64,000 nt of DNA, taken from the NCBI RefSeq assembly GCF_036327755.1, contig NZ_CP109596.1:1178001-1242000 (forward strand), read 5' to 3'. Shown in pieces: positions 55,438 through 62,422 of the stretch. Made by a program: the position numbers and the translations under genes. The notes under the pieces were generated by a model. It did no database searches and was not told the origin of the DNA. It saw nothing but the letters and a program-made list of their open reading frames with translations. Origin of the DNA: Nocardia sp. NBC_01503 (GTDB lineage: Bacteria > Actinomycetota > Actinomycetes > Mycobacteriales > Mycobacteriaceae). Each line of letters opens with the position of its first letter. The stretch's first letter is position 1.

Positions 55438-55743
55438 TTAGACCTCGATCTCGCCGACGATCACGTCACCGGGCTCAAAGTCTGACTTCTGAAGGTCTCG
55501 GAAGATGAGGCCGATGGATGTAGATGCTGGAGCTCGTCGACCGATCGTGCACGGCACATCGACCCACGAGCACGTGCCTGACGGACCCGGCCGACCGTCG
55601 GCGCGAATCACTCTGAGCCGATCACCCACCCTCACCGTGCCCGACTCGACATGTCCCGCGACCGCAGTCCCGCGGCCCGTCAGCGTGAACACGTCCTCAA
55701 CCGGGAAGCGGAACGGCTCGTCGCACGGTGTTTCTTCGGCCAT
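55438..55743 (-). CDS. free-standing EF-Tu domain II-like protein, 101 aa
   Basis: FRFPVEDVFTLTGRGTAVAGHVESGTVRVGDRLRV is almost superposable on the start of EF-Tu domain II, and IGLIFRDLQKSDFEPGDVIVG matches its end, so the whole about 90-residue barrel is present without the GTPase domain or domain III. EF-Tu domain II binds the aminoacyl-tRNA 3' end. Small annotated homologues exist in actinobacteria, role unknown. Start at ATG 55743, where homology begins. Confidence 0.78.
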   Translation of the reverse strand: MAEETPCDEPFRFPVEDVFTLTGRGTAVAGHVESGTVRVGDRLRVIRADGRPGPSGTCSWVDVPCTIGRRAPASTSIGLIFRDLQKSDFEPGDVIVGEIEV

Positions 55744-55847
55744 GAAACGATCATGAATGGCATTGGGCCAAGCAGCTTCATGCCGCTCCGCGACCCAGCT
55801 GATAGTGCACCTCCGCGGCAAGACCATGTGTCCGATCACGGCCGCGG

Positions 55848-55893
55848 CGGTCGGTCCAAACAGCCTTGTAAGCGGCAGGAGAGTGCGTTCTGG
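55848..55893 (+). repeat. array repeat copy 11
   Basis: GGTCGGTCCAAACAG, then GTAAGCGGCAGGAGAGTGCG, TTC. Left hairpin arm lost. Confidence 0.62.
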
Positions 55894-55950
55894 TGCGAGG
55901 CGGCGACACGCCCTGAAACCCGGTGCCTTACCCAGTCGCGGCTACCCGGA

Positions 55951-56478
55951 TCAGCCTTTGAGGTCGTGTGCAATCTGAACCAGGAAGGTGGTGACCGCTT
56001 GGGCATCGGCGGGCTTGAGCAGTTCCTGTTCGGGGCTCGTCTTCACGAATCGCATTTCTGCGCTCCAAAGTCCGTCCTGGACGTGGACTTCCGTCCAATA
56101 TCGCATCGGGACTCCTACCCATGCCTTGCCCTCGAATCCGGGAACTGGTCGGTAGTCGGTAGGAATGTCATCGATTTTGCCGTCGTCTATCCGCGGGTTG
56201 TGCACCTGGAGCGCGCCGATCACGCCGAGCCCGGAGTGGCGGCCATTACAGATGGTCGACCAGCCGACTACGCCGCCCTCTTCGAAGGTGAGGGTCTCCA
56301 CCTCGGCGTCGGTGATCGACAATGAGCTCTGGAGAAACGTCCGGTAACGATCACACAGCCTCGCGCCGTCATACTTCGAGGGCGAAGTGAGATGGACCGA
56401 CGAACCCGAAAACGAAGAGCAGCCGACCACGGCGACCAGCGCCGAAACGACCAGGATGACACCACGTCTGGCTCGCAT
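55951..56478 (-). CDS. putative lipoprotein, 175 aa
   Basis: Start ATG 56478 gives a signal peptide MRARRGVILVVSALVAVVGC with lipobox VVGC and lipidated Cys about residue 20. The mature part has two Cys (LCDRYRTF and TICNGRHSG), perhaps a disulfide, as in nocardial DUF3558-type lipoproteins, though this family call is weak. Likely on the outer face of the membrane. Confidence 0.68.
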   Translation of the reverse strand: MRARRGVILVVSALVAVVGCSSFSGSSVHLTSPSKYDGARLCDRYRTFLQSSLSITDAEVETLTFEEGGVVGWSTICNGRHSGLGVIGALQVHNPRIDDGKIDDIPTDYRPVPGFEGKAWVGVPMRYWTEVHVQDGLWSAEMRFVKTSPEQELLKPADAQAVTTFLVQIAHDLKG

Positions 56479-56702
56479 CGCATAGCCGAATCGGGCGGCA
56501 GCCCCTGCCAGCAGCGACTGCCGTACCAGATCGATGCCGCCTACGGACCTAACGCTGCGCCGACGCTGCACACCGGCGAGCACATTTGACTGACTCCGCA
56601 GTCCCCGCAACATCACAATCCAGCCCCCCACCTACAAACGTGCCCGCAGCACACCGAACCGGATCGTATCGGCTGCAACGCGATCCAGTCATCCGAGCCC
56701 CC

Positions 56703-56780
56703 GACGCTCGCCGGTCCTGTCGGTGCACTATGCGGCAGTTCAGTGCGTTCCGGCTGGCCTCGGATCGCTGCCGCCCGAGC
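56703..56780 (+). repeat. array repeat copy 12
   Basis: GCTCGCCGGTCCTGTCGG, TATGCGGCAGTTCAGTGCGT, then TCCGGCTGGCCTCGGATCG; shows the order tail-then-head seen when units are adjacent. Confidence 0.7.
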
Positions 56781-56871
56781 AACGCATTCGCGGAGGGGCG
56801 CAGCTCGTTCCTGATCTCAGTCGGGGTATCTGTGGTCGCCTGTTTCGCCCGAAACGGGACTGCCCGTGCGG

Positions 56872-57366
56872 TTACTCGTAGCGGGCGATCGATGTTCCCG
56901 GACCGAGATCGAGAGAGCGGCGGGCTTCATTGATGAATCGGTGGCGAGCTTCACGTTGAGCTTCGCGGGATCGACGCCATTCACTGTCATTCGATTGATC
57001 GGGCGAGGACGCGACGTCCCATGCCAAGTGGTCAGCAGTGTGCAGTGCTTCCGCTGCCCTGACAACGTTTTCCGGCGCAATCAGCCGTAGTCGTGTCAGA
57101 TTCTCATTCTGAAGCGTGTGCGCCTCTTCCAACTTCTGCCGCGCCTGCTCGAGGATGTCCGAAGCTGCCCCGGCTGAACGAAGACCACGCAACTTTCGGC
57201 TCCCTCCGCGGAAGCTGGCACCAAGGTATTGGACGTATGCGTCGATCAAGGCTTCGCGTATCCATTTGCGCTGCTCACGTCGACCCGACAGGTAGAGGTT
57301 CAATCCGGCGAGAACGGCCGCCACTGTGGCCGCGATCGCGCTGAGGACAGACGGGAACAGCGACAT
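56872..57366 (-). CDS. membrane-anchored helical protein, 164 aa
   Basis: An N-terminal membrane helix (VLSAIAATVAAVLAGLNLYL) is followed by a long charged helical cytoplasmic part (RREQRKWIREALIDAYVQYLG, EQARQKLEEAHTLQNENLTRLR) consistent with coiled coil. Type seen in many actinobacterial orphan genes; no function known. Confidence 0.75.
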   Translation of the reverse strand: MSLFPSVLSAIAATVAAVLAGLNLYLSGRREQRKWIREALIDAYVQYLGASFRGGSRKLRGLRSAGAASDILEQARQKLEEAHTLQNENLTRLRLIAPENVVRAAEALHTADHLAWDVASSPDQSNDSEWRRSREAQREARHRFINEARRSLDLGPGTSIARYE

Positions 57367-57499
57367 CAGCGTGTCACGGGATGGATGTTGGACAGCGAAG
57401 GGTCAAGGCACACCAGCCGCTGTCGAAGTTCTCAGCCAGTAGAACACGCAGCGACTTTGCCAAAGGGTCAATCGGTCCTGCGGACCATCGCTCATCAGC

Positions 57500-57605
57500 A
57501 ATATGGTGCGTTCGGCTGGCCCCGGATCGGCTGGCCCAGTTGATCTTCCACGCCTCGGGCTGGCCGACTCGGCCAGCGCGCCATGCGGCAATAGGGGACG
57601 TTTCG
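57500..57605 (+). repeat. array repeat copy 13 (full length)
   Basis: Begins AATATGGTGCGTTCGGCTGG, CCCCGGATCG, exactly as copy 5. Hairpin arms GCTGGCCG and CGGCCAGC around ACT are fully paired with G-C where copy 1 has A-T. Tail CATGCGGCAATAGG. Confidence 0.85.
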
Positions 57606-57668
57606 ACACGCCCGTGCAGGTGGCTCGGCGTCCCTGAACCAGGACTGCGGAATAGCTAGGTTTGCACC

Positions 57669-58277
57669 ATGTCAGACGAGGTGATCACGAAGATCCGCCG
57701 GGTCGGACGCGGCCGGTTGGCGGCGGCGCTGATTGCGGCGATGCTGGTGCCCACCGCGGGTTGCACGTCAAAGGCCACTGAATCGGACGCGCCGACATTG
57801 ACAGAGTCCAGCGCGCGTCAACGCATCGAGTCGTACCTCACGGCGACCCTGAACGCACTGCCGCGAGGGGTCCGTCTCACTCTCACTCCCGACCGGCTGG
57901 CCGAAGGCCGTTCGGCCGACCAACTGATACAGCCCATGACCGCAGCCCCCTGCGATGGCGACCTGAACGACACCGCTGGCCCTGTGAAGACACAGGTCGT
58001 GTACTACGTGTCGGGAATCCCTTCCGGGCAGGCAGGCCAATACCTCATAGCTGTACGCAAGTACTGGGCTGACCAACGGTGGAACGTCACCGAGACAGAA
58101 CTCACCGTGCAGTCGATCGCCGCAACCTCCGACGGCTATCAACTGATCGTCCGCCACGGCAACGCAACTGACGGCGTCGGCACCGACGTCCTCATAATCG
58201 GCGGGACATCCCCGTGCTACTCCCGCACGGCAGCCGGGACCACAGCCCCGCTACCAACAGTCATCGAACAACAGTAG
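57669..58277 (+). CDS. putative lipoprotein, 202 aa
   Basis: Signal peptide with basic start RRVGRGR, hydrophobic LAAALIAAMLV and lipobox PTAGC (Cys about 32). The mature domain has NTF2-like features (SARQRIESYLTATLNALP, then beta strands KTQVVYYVSG, YLIAVRKYW, DGYQLIVRHGN) and two Cys likely paired. Surface-exposed; function unknown. Confidence 0.78.
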   Translation: MSDEVITKIRRVGRGRLAAALIAAMLVPTAGCTSKATESDAPTLTESSARQRIESYLTATLNALPRGVRLTLTPDRLAEGRSADQLIQPMTAAPCDGDLNDTAGPVKTQVVYYVSGIPSGQAGQYLIAVRKYWADQRWNVTETELTVQSIAATSDGYQLIVRHGNATDGVGTDVLIIGGTSPCYSRTAAGTTAPLPTVIEQQ

Positions 58278-58334
58278 GCAGCGGCTAACAGATAGCTCCG
58301 CCGCCGTCCGAGTGCGAGCGCAGTGCCGCATCAT

Positions 58335-58446
58335 CGGCAGAGTGGGACGTTCGGCTGACCTCGGACCGACACTGCCGCTTGATCTTCCGCCTCGACGCGC
58401 TGGCCGGTTCGGTCAGCGCGGGAAGCGCCATGACCGTGCGTTCGTC
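58335..58446 (+). repeat. array repeat copy 14 (full length)
   Basis: GACGTTCGGCTGACCTCGGA, CCGCTTGATCTTCCGCCTCG, then GCGCTGGCCGGTTCGGTCAG, CGCGGGAAGCGCCATGACCG, TGCGTTC. Confidence 0.83.
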
Positions 58447-58526
58447 GGAGCACCTATTGCGGCAGGTGGAGACCAAAGATGATTGGGCCCGGCGATCTTG
58501 CGGCACGTGCCGAACCAATTACCTAG

Positions 58527-58817
58527 TTAGACACCGGTTTTGGCGTCCTCGGCCAGGCGGGCGGCGGCCTCGTTCAACTTGCCCGCGTCATAGCTGATCT
58601 GCGAGGTATCGCAGATCGAGACACTGCACGGCCCGTAACCGACCTTGATCTCGTCGTAACGCACCTGCCCGCCCTCCTCCGGCGGCAGCGACAGATCCAC
58701 GCCATCGAAGTGCACGACCGTGACGGTGTGGGGGTGGAAGTCGAAATCGGCATGGGTGTGATTGGTGATCGCACGAGCGAAACCACCAGCGCCGAAAGTG
58801 AATTCGTTGTCAAGCAT
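58527..58817 (-). CDS. hypothetical protein, 96 aa
   Basis: His/Asp-rich N-terminal half (ITNHTHADFDFHPHTVTVVHFDGVDLSLP) and a short Cys-containing segment GPCSVSICDTSQ. No signal peptide. Divergent from the exported protein at 58849 with 31 nt between, one of the few gaps without a repeat. Confidence 0.6.
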   Translation of the reverse strand: MLDNEFTFGAGGFARAITNHTHADFDFHPHTVTVVHFDGVDLSLPPEEGGQVRYDEIKVGYGPCSVSICDTSQISYDAGKLNEAAARLAEDAKTGV

Positions 58818-58848
58818 CGTGATCCCACGCGCGGCCTAAGATGGTCTT

Positions 58849-59451
58849 GTGAAAATGAGAAAGATCGTCGCCACAGCTGCGCTCACCATCGGCGCCATGG
58901 CTATCACGGGGGGCACATCGTATGCGGCGCCGGAATCGAACGCACAGGATGTGAAGGCTGTTTCGCAGCTGTCCGGAGACCAGGGCGGCATCCACTACGA
59001 CGTGGTTCGCTCCGATACGGACCAGACCGTCACCACCACCCTGACCGGGGGCACGTTCCAGCTCACCGACGCCGCGGTGAACATCCTCGACGGATACGGC
59101 ATCGTCACTTCCACGATGCCGCTCTCGGTGACCATCGACGGCACCGATCAGGTGCTCTCGTTGAACCCCAGCATCGCTGACGACGGCGCCGCACTGGTCG
59201 CACACCCGACCGCCACCGCCGTCGCGGCGGGCACCGCCCAAACCGGCAGCGCCAATGCGGCGGCCGGCGCGCTCATCGGGGGCATCCTCGGTCTCGTGGT
59301 CACCGTCATCAGCCTCGGTTTCGGGTTCATGGCGATACCCGCCGGGATCCTGGGCGGTGCGATGATCGGCGGCCTCAGCGGCTCCGGCGCGCCGAGCAAC
59401 ACCCGGCCGTGCTACGTCATCCCGAACACCAACCTGGCGAACTGCTACTGA
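58849..59451 (+). CDS. exported protein with C-terminal Gly-rich membrane segment, 200 aa
   Basis: Signal peptide (MRKIVATAALTIGAMAITGGTSYA-A). The mature part is a nocardial small exported type (beta-rich to about 120). The C-terminal region AAGALIGGILGLVVTVISLGFGFMAIPAGILGGAMIGG is strongly hydrophobic with regular Gly, like a glycine-zipper membrane hairpin, ending in two Cys. Start GTG 58849 or ATG 58855. Resembles exported proteins I know from Nocardia, function unknown. Confidence 0.75.
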   Translation: MKMRKIVATAALTIGAMAITGGTSYAAPESNAQDVKAVSQLSGDQGGIHYDVVRSDTDQTVTTTLTGGTFQLTDAAVNILDGYGIVTSTMPLSVTIDGTDQVLSLNPSIADDGAALVAHPTATAVAAGTAQTGSANAAAGALIGGILGLVVTVISLGFGFMAIPAGILGGAMIGGLSGSGAPSNTRPCYVIPNTNLANCY

Positions 59452-59488
59452 CCGCTGAGAGCCGTAAACCCCACCTCACCATCGCTTT

Positions 59489-59522
59489 CGAGCCGGTGCC
59501 AGCTTCCGTTGGCACCGGCTCG
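59489..59522 (+). terminator. intrinsic terminator after the exported-protein gene
   Basis: A 13-bp stem CGAGCCGGTGCCA (59489-59501) with TGGCACCGGCTCG (59510-59522), loop GCTTCCGT, followed by a short CTTTT. Confidence 0.78.
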
Positions 59523-59660
59523 AGCCGCTTTTCATACCCTGATCTGTGACGATTCGAGAGACCGCCGGTCGTATCCCGTTGCCGTGAGCAGAAATTCACG
59601 TCCCGGAAGCCTCAGAAATCGGGCATTCATCGAGAGACATTCCGGCGCAACACTTCCTGT

Positions 59661-60110
59661 TTACCGTTCCGTTTCACGAATACAGTCGTAGGCGAATTCG
59701 TTGGTGAGGTGCACGTGGGACGGCAGGCTGACGTTCAGCTGTTCGACCGCCGCGCGGACACTGGCGTCGAGCTCCCACTGCAGATCTACGACATGACCCG
59801 CCCACACGTCCCACAGGCAGCTGACGGTGTCGTCGATGATCAATCGAAGCGTCGAACCAATCTCCGGATCTCCGGGATCATCCACCCATCCGAGCTGTGC
59901 GTCGTAAGTTCCCCGAAGAATGAGACGCCAGCGATTCAGCTCCCCATCAGAGAAGAACCCGTCGTTCAACTGAACGATAGCGATACCGACTGTCACAGAG
60001 GGCATTTCCGGTGATGAGGAGCAGTAATCCAAACTGATCACCATCCAATCGTCGCTGTGGATCACGTCCTGGACAATCTGGTCGCCTGCCGACCTGGGCT
60101 TCGCGCTCAT
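59661..60110 (-). CDS. hypothetical protein, 149 aa
   Basis: Acidic soluble protein with many Trp (SDDWMVISLDYC, LNRWRLILRGTYDAQLGW, CLWDVWAGHVVDLQW). No named family. Immunity-like size and acidity, but no partner. Followed by repeat copy 15. Confidence 0.65.
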   Translation of the reverse strand: MSAKPRSAGDQIVQDVIHSDDWMVISLDYCSSSPEMPSVTVGIAIVQLNDGFFSDGELNRWRLILRGTYDAQLGWVDDPGDPEIGSTLRLIIDDTVSCLWDVWAGHVVDLQWELDASVRAAVEQLNVSLPSHVHLTNEFAYDCIRETER

Positions 60111-60151
60111 CGGCAGTTGCGGATGTTCGATCGACTTCAGACCGGTTCGGC

Positions 60152-60215
60152 CGGCTGGTCTTCCGTGGTACCACGATGGCCGATTCGGTCAGAACAGTGC
60201 AGCAGTAGTGCCGTG
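60152..60215 (+). repeat. array repeat copy 15
   Basis: GGCTGGTCTTCC, GATGGCCGATTCGGTCAGAA, CAGTGCAGCAGTAGTGCCGT. The last recognised copy. Confidence 0.62.
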
Positions 60216-60274
60216 CTGTGCCACCCGAACTATGGCCGACCCGTATGACATCGGAGGGAAGCGGTGAAATCGGA

Positions 60275-60526
60275 TCAGCCGCAGGTGATGGGGGTGTTGC
60301 AGGGGCGATCGGCGCTGCCGGTGAGGAGGTTGAGGATGTTGATCACGGCACTGCCGCTGTCCGGCGTGTAGATCGGCTGGGCGGCGGTCGGCTGGCTCAC
60401 CGGCGAGGTGAGTTCCAGGGGAAGGCCGTCGGCCGAGGCCGCGGCGACCGCGGAGCCCGCCATGATCGCGGCGGCCGCGGCAGTGGCCACCAGGCCGGTG
60501 CGGAAGGCGGAGCGAACAGCCGTCAT
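60275..60526 (-). CDS. small exported protein, 83 aa
   Basis: Signal peptide (FRTGLVATAAAAAIMAGSAVAAASA), then a short Pro/Ser/Thr-rich mature part ending with two Cys (RPCNTPITCG). Typical small secreted nocardial protein; no function known. Confidence 0.68.
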   Translation of the reverse strand: MTAVRSAFRTGLVATAAAAAIMAGSAVAAASADGLPLELTSPVSQPTAAQPIYTPDSGSAVINILNLLTGSADRPCNTPITCG

Positions 60527-60563
60527 CGTGTGAAAACCCTTCTGTTGGAATGGAAAGCGCTAC

Positions 60564-60890
60564 CTACCGTTCCAAGATCGCCGTCCCGGAGCCAGCCACA
60601 TGTTCCGGTGCCCCGATCAGTGGGGGCGCGACGTGATTCGAATTCGGTCCTGCGTGCGGGATGCGGGATCTGGTGCATTGCAATGGGTCCGGGCTATGCG
60701 CGGTGTCTGCCGTGGAGGCGGTGGCAGTTGCGCAGGGGGATGCGGTGGAAGGGATGGCCGTTGGCGAGCAGGAGCGGGGTGGGGAGGCGGATGAGGGGTG
60801 GGAGCTGTCGGTGGAGATGCTCCAGCGCACCGTGGCGACAATGCCGATGCAGGACAAGGTGATTGCGATGAATTCGGTCAGGGTGGACAT
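60564..60890 (-). CDS. possible small membrane protein downstream of the wHTH gene
   Basis: Starts 8 nt after the wHTH stop with a good AGGGG site. First helix LTEFIAITLSCIGIVATV is membrane-like, then a low-complexity Ser/Thr/Pro/Ala tail that may be out of frame. Only the first about 30 residues look coding. Confidence 0.4.
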   Translation of the reverse strand: MSTLTEFIAITLSCIGIVATVRWSISTDSSHPSSASPPRSCSPTAIPSTASPCATATASTADTAHSPDPLQCTRSRIPHAGPNSNHVAPPLIGAPEHVAGSGTAILER

Positions 60891-60898
60891 GGGCGCCC

Positions 60899-61147
60899 CT
60901 ACCGGTGGTAGCGGCCGCGCGTGGCGAGTGTGCGGCGGCCGCGATCGGTGATTTCCCACGTGGCGTGCCCGGCGCGGCGGCGGCCCACGATCAGGCCGCG
61001 TGAGGAGAGCTTCGAGACGGCATTTCTGGTGCGCCACATGGTCAGTGCGGACGATTGGGCGAGACTGCGCACCGTGAGAATCCCACCGGGGTCCAGTGAT
61101 TCCAGGACCGCGATCTGTGCTTGGTCGAGTCGGCTGGTGAAGGTCAT
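60899..61147 (-). CDS. small winged-helix DNA-binding protein, 82 aa
   Basis: One MarR-like winged helix: LDQAQIAVLESLDPGGILTVRSLAQSSALTMWRTRNAVSKLSSRGLIV and a wing with RRAGHATWEITDRG. Start ATG 61147. Divergent from the XRE gene at 61304. Confidence 0.65.
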   Translation of the reverse strand: MTFTSRLDQAQIAVLESLDPGGILTVRSLAQSSALTMWRTRNAVSKLSSRGLIVGRRRAGHATWEITDRGRRTLATRGRYHR

Positions 61148-61303
61148 GCGCAGACGATGCACCCGCGCCCGTGCCCGAACACACGGAAGCGATGCTGTGC
61201 GAAAAGTTGCGTGAAAGCCCAGGTCGTGTTGCGTAAAGCGGCTTATCATTGACGCATTCCGCAACAAAACTCGATCGCAGAATGCAACGAGAGGCGAGCG
61301 GGC

Positions 61304-62209
61304 GTGACTGATGAGGACGAACCAGCGGAGTCGGGAAGCACCCTGCCCCGCAGGCAACTTGGCCGGTTTCTTCGTGAGGCCCGCGAGGGGGTCGGATTCA
61401 CTGTGGATCAGGCCGCGACACTAATGGAGTGGAACAAGTCCACTCTGAGTCGCCTCGAGCGCGGCCTCACCGAAAAGGTGAGGGTCCGGGATGTTCTGAG
61501 TCTCTGCGCGGTCTACGGACTCGACCCAGGGAAGACCGCCACCGCGAAGTCGCTGGCAGACCAGAAGCCCGCGAAGTCATGGTGGCACGCCTATGAAGAT
61601 CTGATTCCGGCGCAATCGAATCTATTCGTCGGGTTAGAAGCGGGCGCAAAGGTTTTGACCATCTTCCAACCACTGATCGTGCCTGGACTCTTGCAGACAG
61701 CCGACTACGCACGCGCTATGGATCGGTTGTACTTTCCGAACGATTCGGAGGCGGAGCTGGATCGCCGCATCGAGCTGCGGACACAACGCCAGCACGTGAT
61801 CCTCCGACAACGCGACCCCGCCGATGCCTTCGTAGTCCTACAGGAAGCCGCGCTGCGTACCGTCGTCGGCGACCGGCACGTGATGGCGGCGCAATTGCGG
61901 CACATCGCAGACCTGAGCACGCACGCGAACATCGAAGTGCGACTGCTGCCCTTTCGCGCGGGATTCCCAGTGGGCATGCCGCTACCGCCGTTCATCATCT
62001 TTCAATTCGGTAAGAATGCCCGCGGGAAGCTGACGGAACCCAACGTGGTATTCGCTGAAAGTTTCACTGGTGCAATGTATTTTGAGCGTCAGACCGACGT
62101 ACGGATCTATCGCGAGGCATTCACGCAGGTTCAACGTGCCACCCTCGATGTCCAACCGAGCCGCGATCTGATCCGCGAGATAGCAAGGGAGCACGACAGT
62201 GACCGCTGA
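61304..62209 (+). CDS. XRE-family regulator with DUF5753 (Scr1-type)
   Basis: 301 residues from GTG 61304. N-terminal XRE helix-turn-helix (LGRFLREAREGVGFTVDQAATLMEWNKSTLSRLERG); the remainder is the DUF5753 domain (KSWWHAYEDLIP, LFVGLEAGAKVLTIFQPLIVPGLLQTADYARA, FVVLQEAALR, IEVRLLPFRAG). Such regulators are paired with DUF397 proteins in actinomycetes and described as toxin-antitoxin-like. Overlaps the DUF397 gene by 11 nt. Confidence 0.92.
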   Translation: MTDEDEPAESGSTLPRRQLGRFLREAREGVGFTVDQAATLMEWNKSTLSRLERGLTEKVRVRDVLSLCAVYGLDPGKTATAKSLADQKPAKSWWHAYEDLIPAQSNLFVGLEAGAKVLTIFQPLIVPGLLQTADYARAMDRLYFPNDSEAELDRRIELRTQRQHVILRQRDPADAFVVLQEAALRTVVGDRHVMAAQLRHIADLSTHANIEVRLLPFRAGFPVGMPLPPFIIFQFGKNARGKLTEPNVVFAESFTGAMYFERQTDVRIYREAFTQVQRATLDVQPSRDLIREIAREHDSDR

Positions 62210-62408
62210 TCCGAACCTGGCCACATGGTTCAAGTCGAGCTACAGCTCAGGTGGACAGGACTGCGTCGAGGTCGCATTCCTACCCGGCGGCGAAGTTGGG
62301 GTGCGGGATTCGAAGAATCCCGCCGGCCCGGCGCTGGTGTTCGCGCCGGGCGAGTGGGATGCGTTCACCGCCGGTGTCGCCGGTGGGGAGTTCTACCGGC
62401 GCGGGTGA
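62199..62408 (+). CDS. DUF397 protein
   Basis: 69 residues covering the whole DUF397 domain: WFKSSYSSGGQDCVEVAF, GVRDSKNPAGPALVF and WDAFTAGV. GTG start inside the XRE gene. Partner of the XRE/DUF5753 regulator. Converges on glpD2 with 14 nt between stops. Confidence 0.92.
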   Translation: MTADPNLATWFKSSYSSGGQDCVEVAFLPGGEVGVRDSKNPAGPALVFAPGEWDAFTAGVAGGEFYRRG

Positions 62409-62422
62409 TTTCGGCGGGCCGA

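Noticed and set aside
58285..58518. Minus-strand frame with MALPALTEPASASRRKIK
   Set aside because: The same peptide (ALPALTEPASARRxKI) also appears in a frame near 45520; both are translations of the intergenic repeat, so neither is a gene.
42693..60215. CRISPR array interpretation of the repeats
   Set aside because: Spacing is irregular (about 0.3-4 kb) with genes in between, repeats are imperfect and there are no cas genes.
42693..60215. Classical integron
   Set aside because: No integrase gene in the window, genes lie on both strands, and the repeats lack the attC core arrangement I would expect (GTTRRRY with R''/L'' boxes).
60661..60951. Plus-strand 96-residue frame opposite the small membrane gene
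   Set aside because: Val/Glu/Gly-rich antisense composition; the minus-strand frame has the better start site and a membrane helix.
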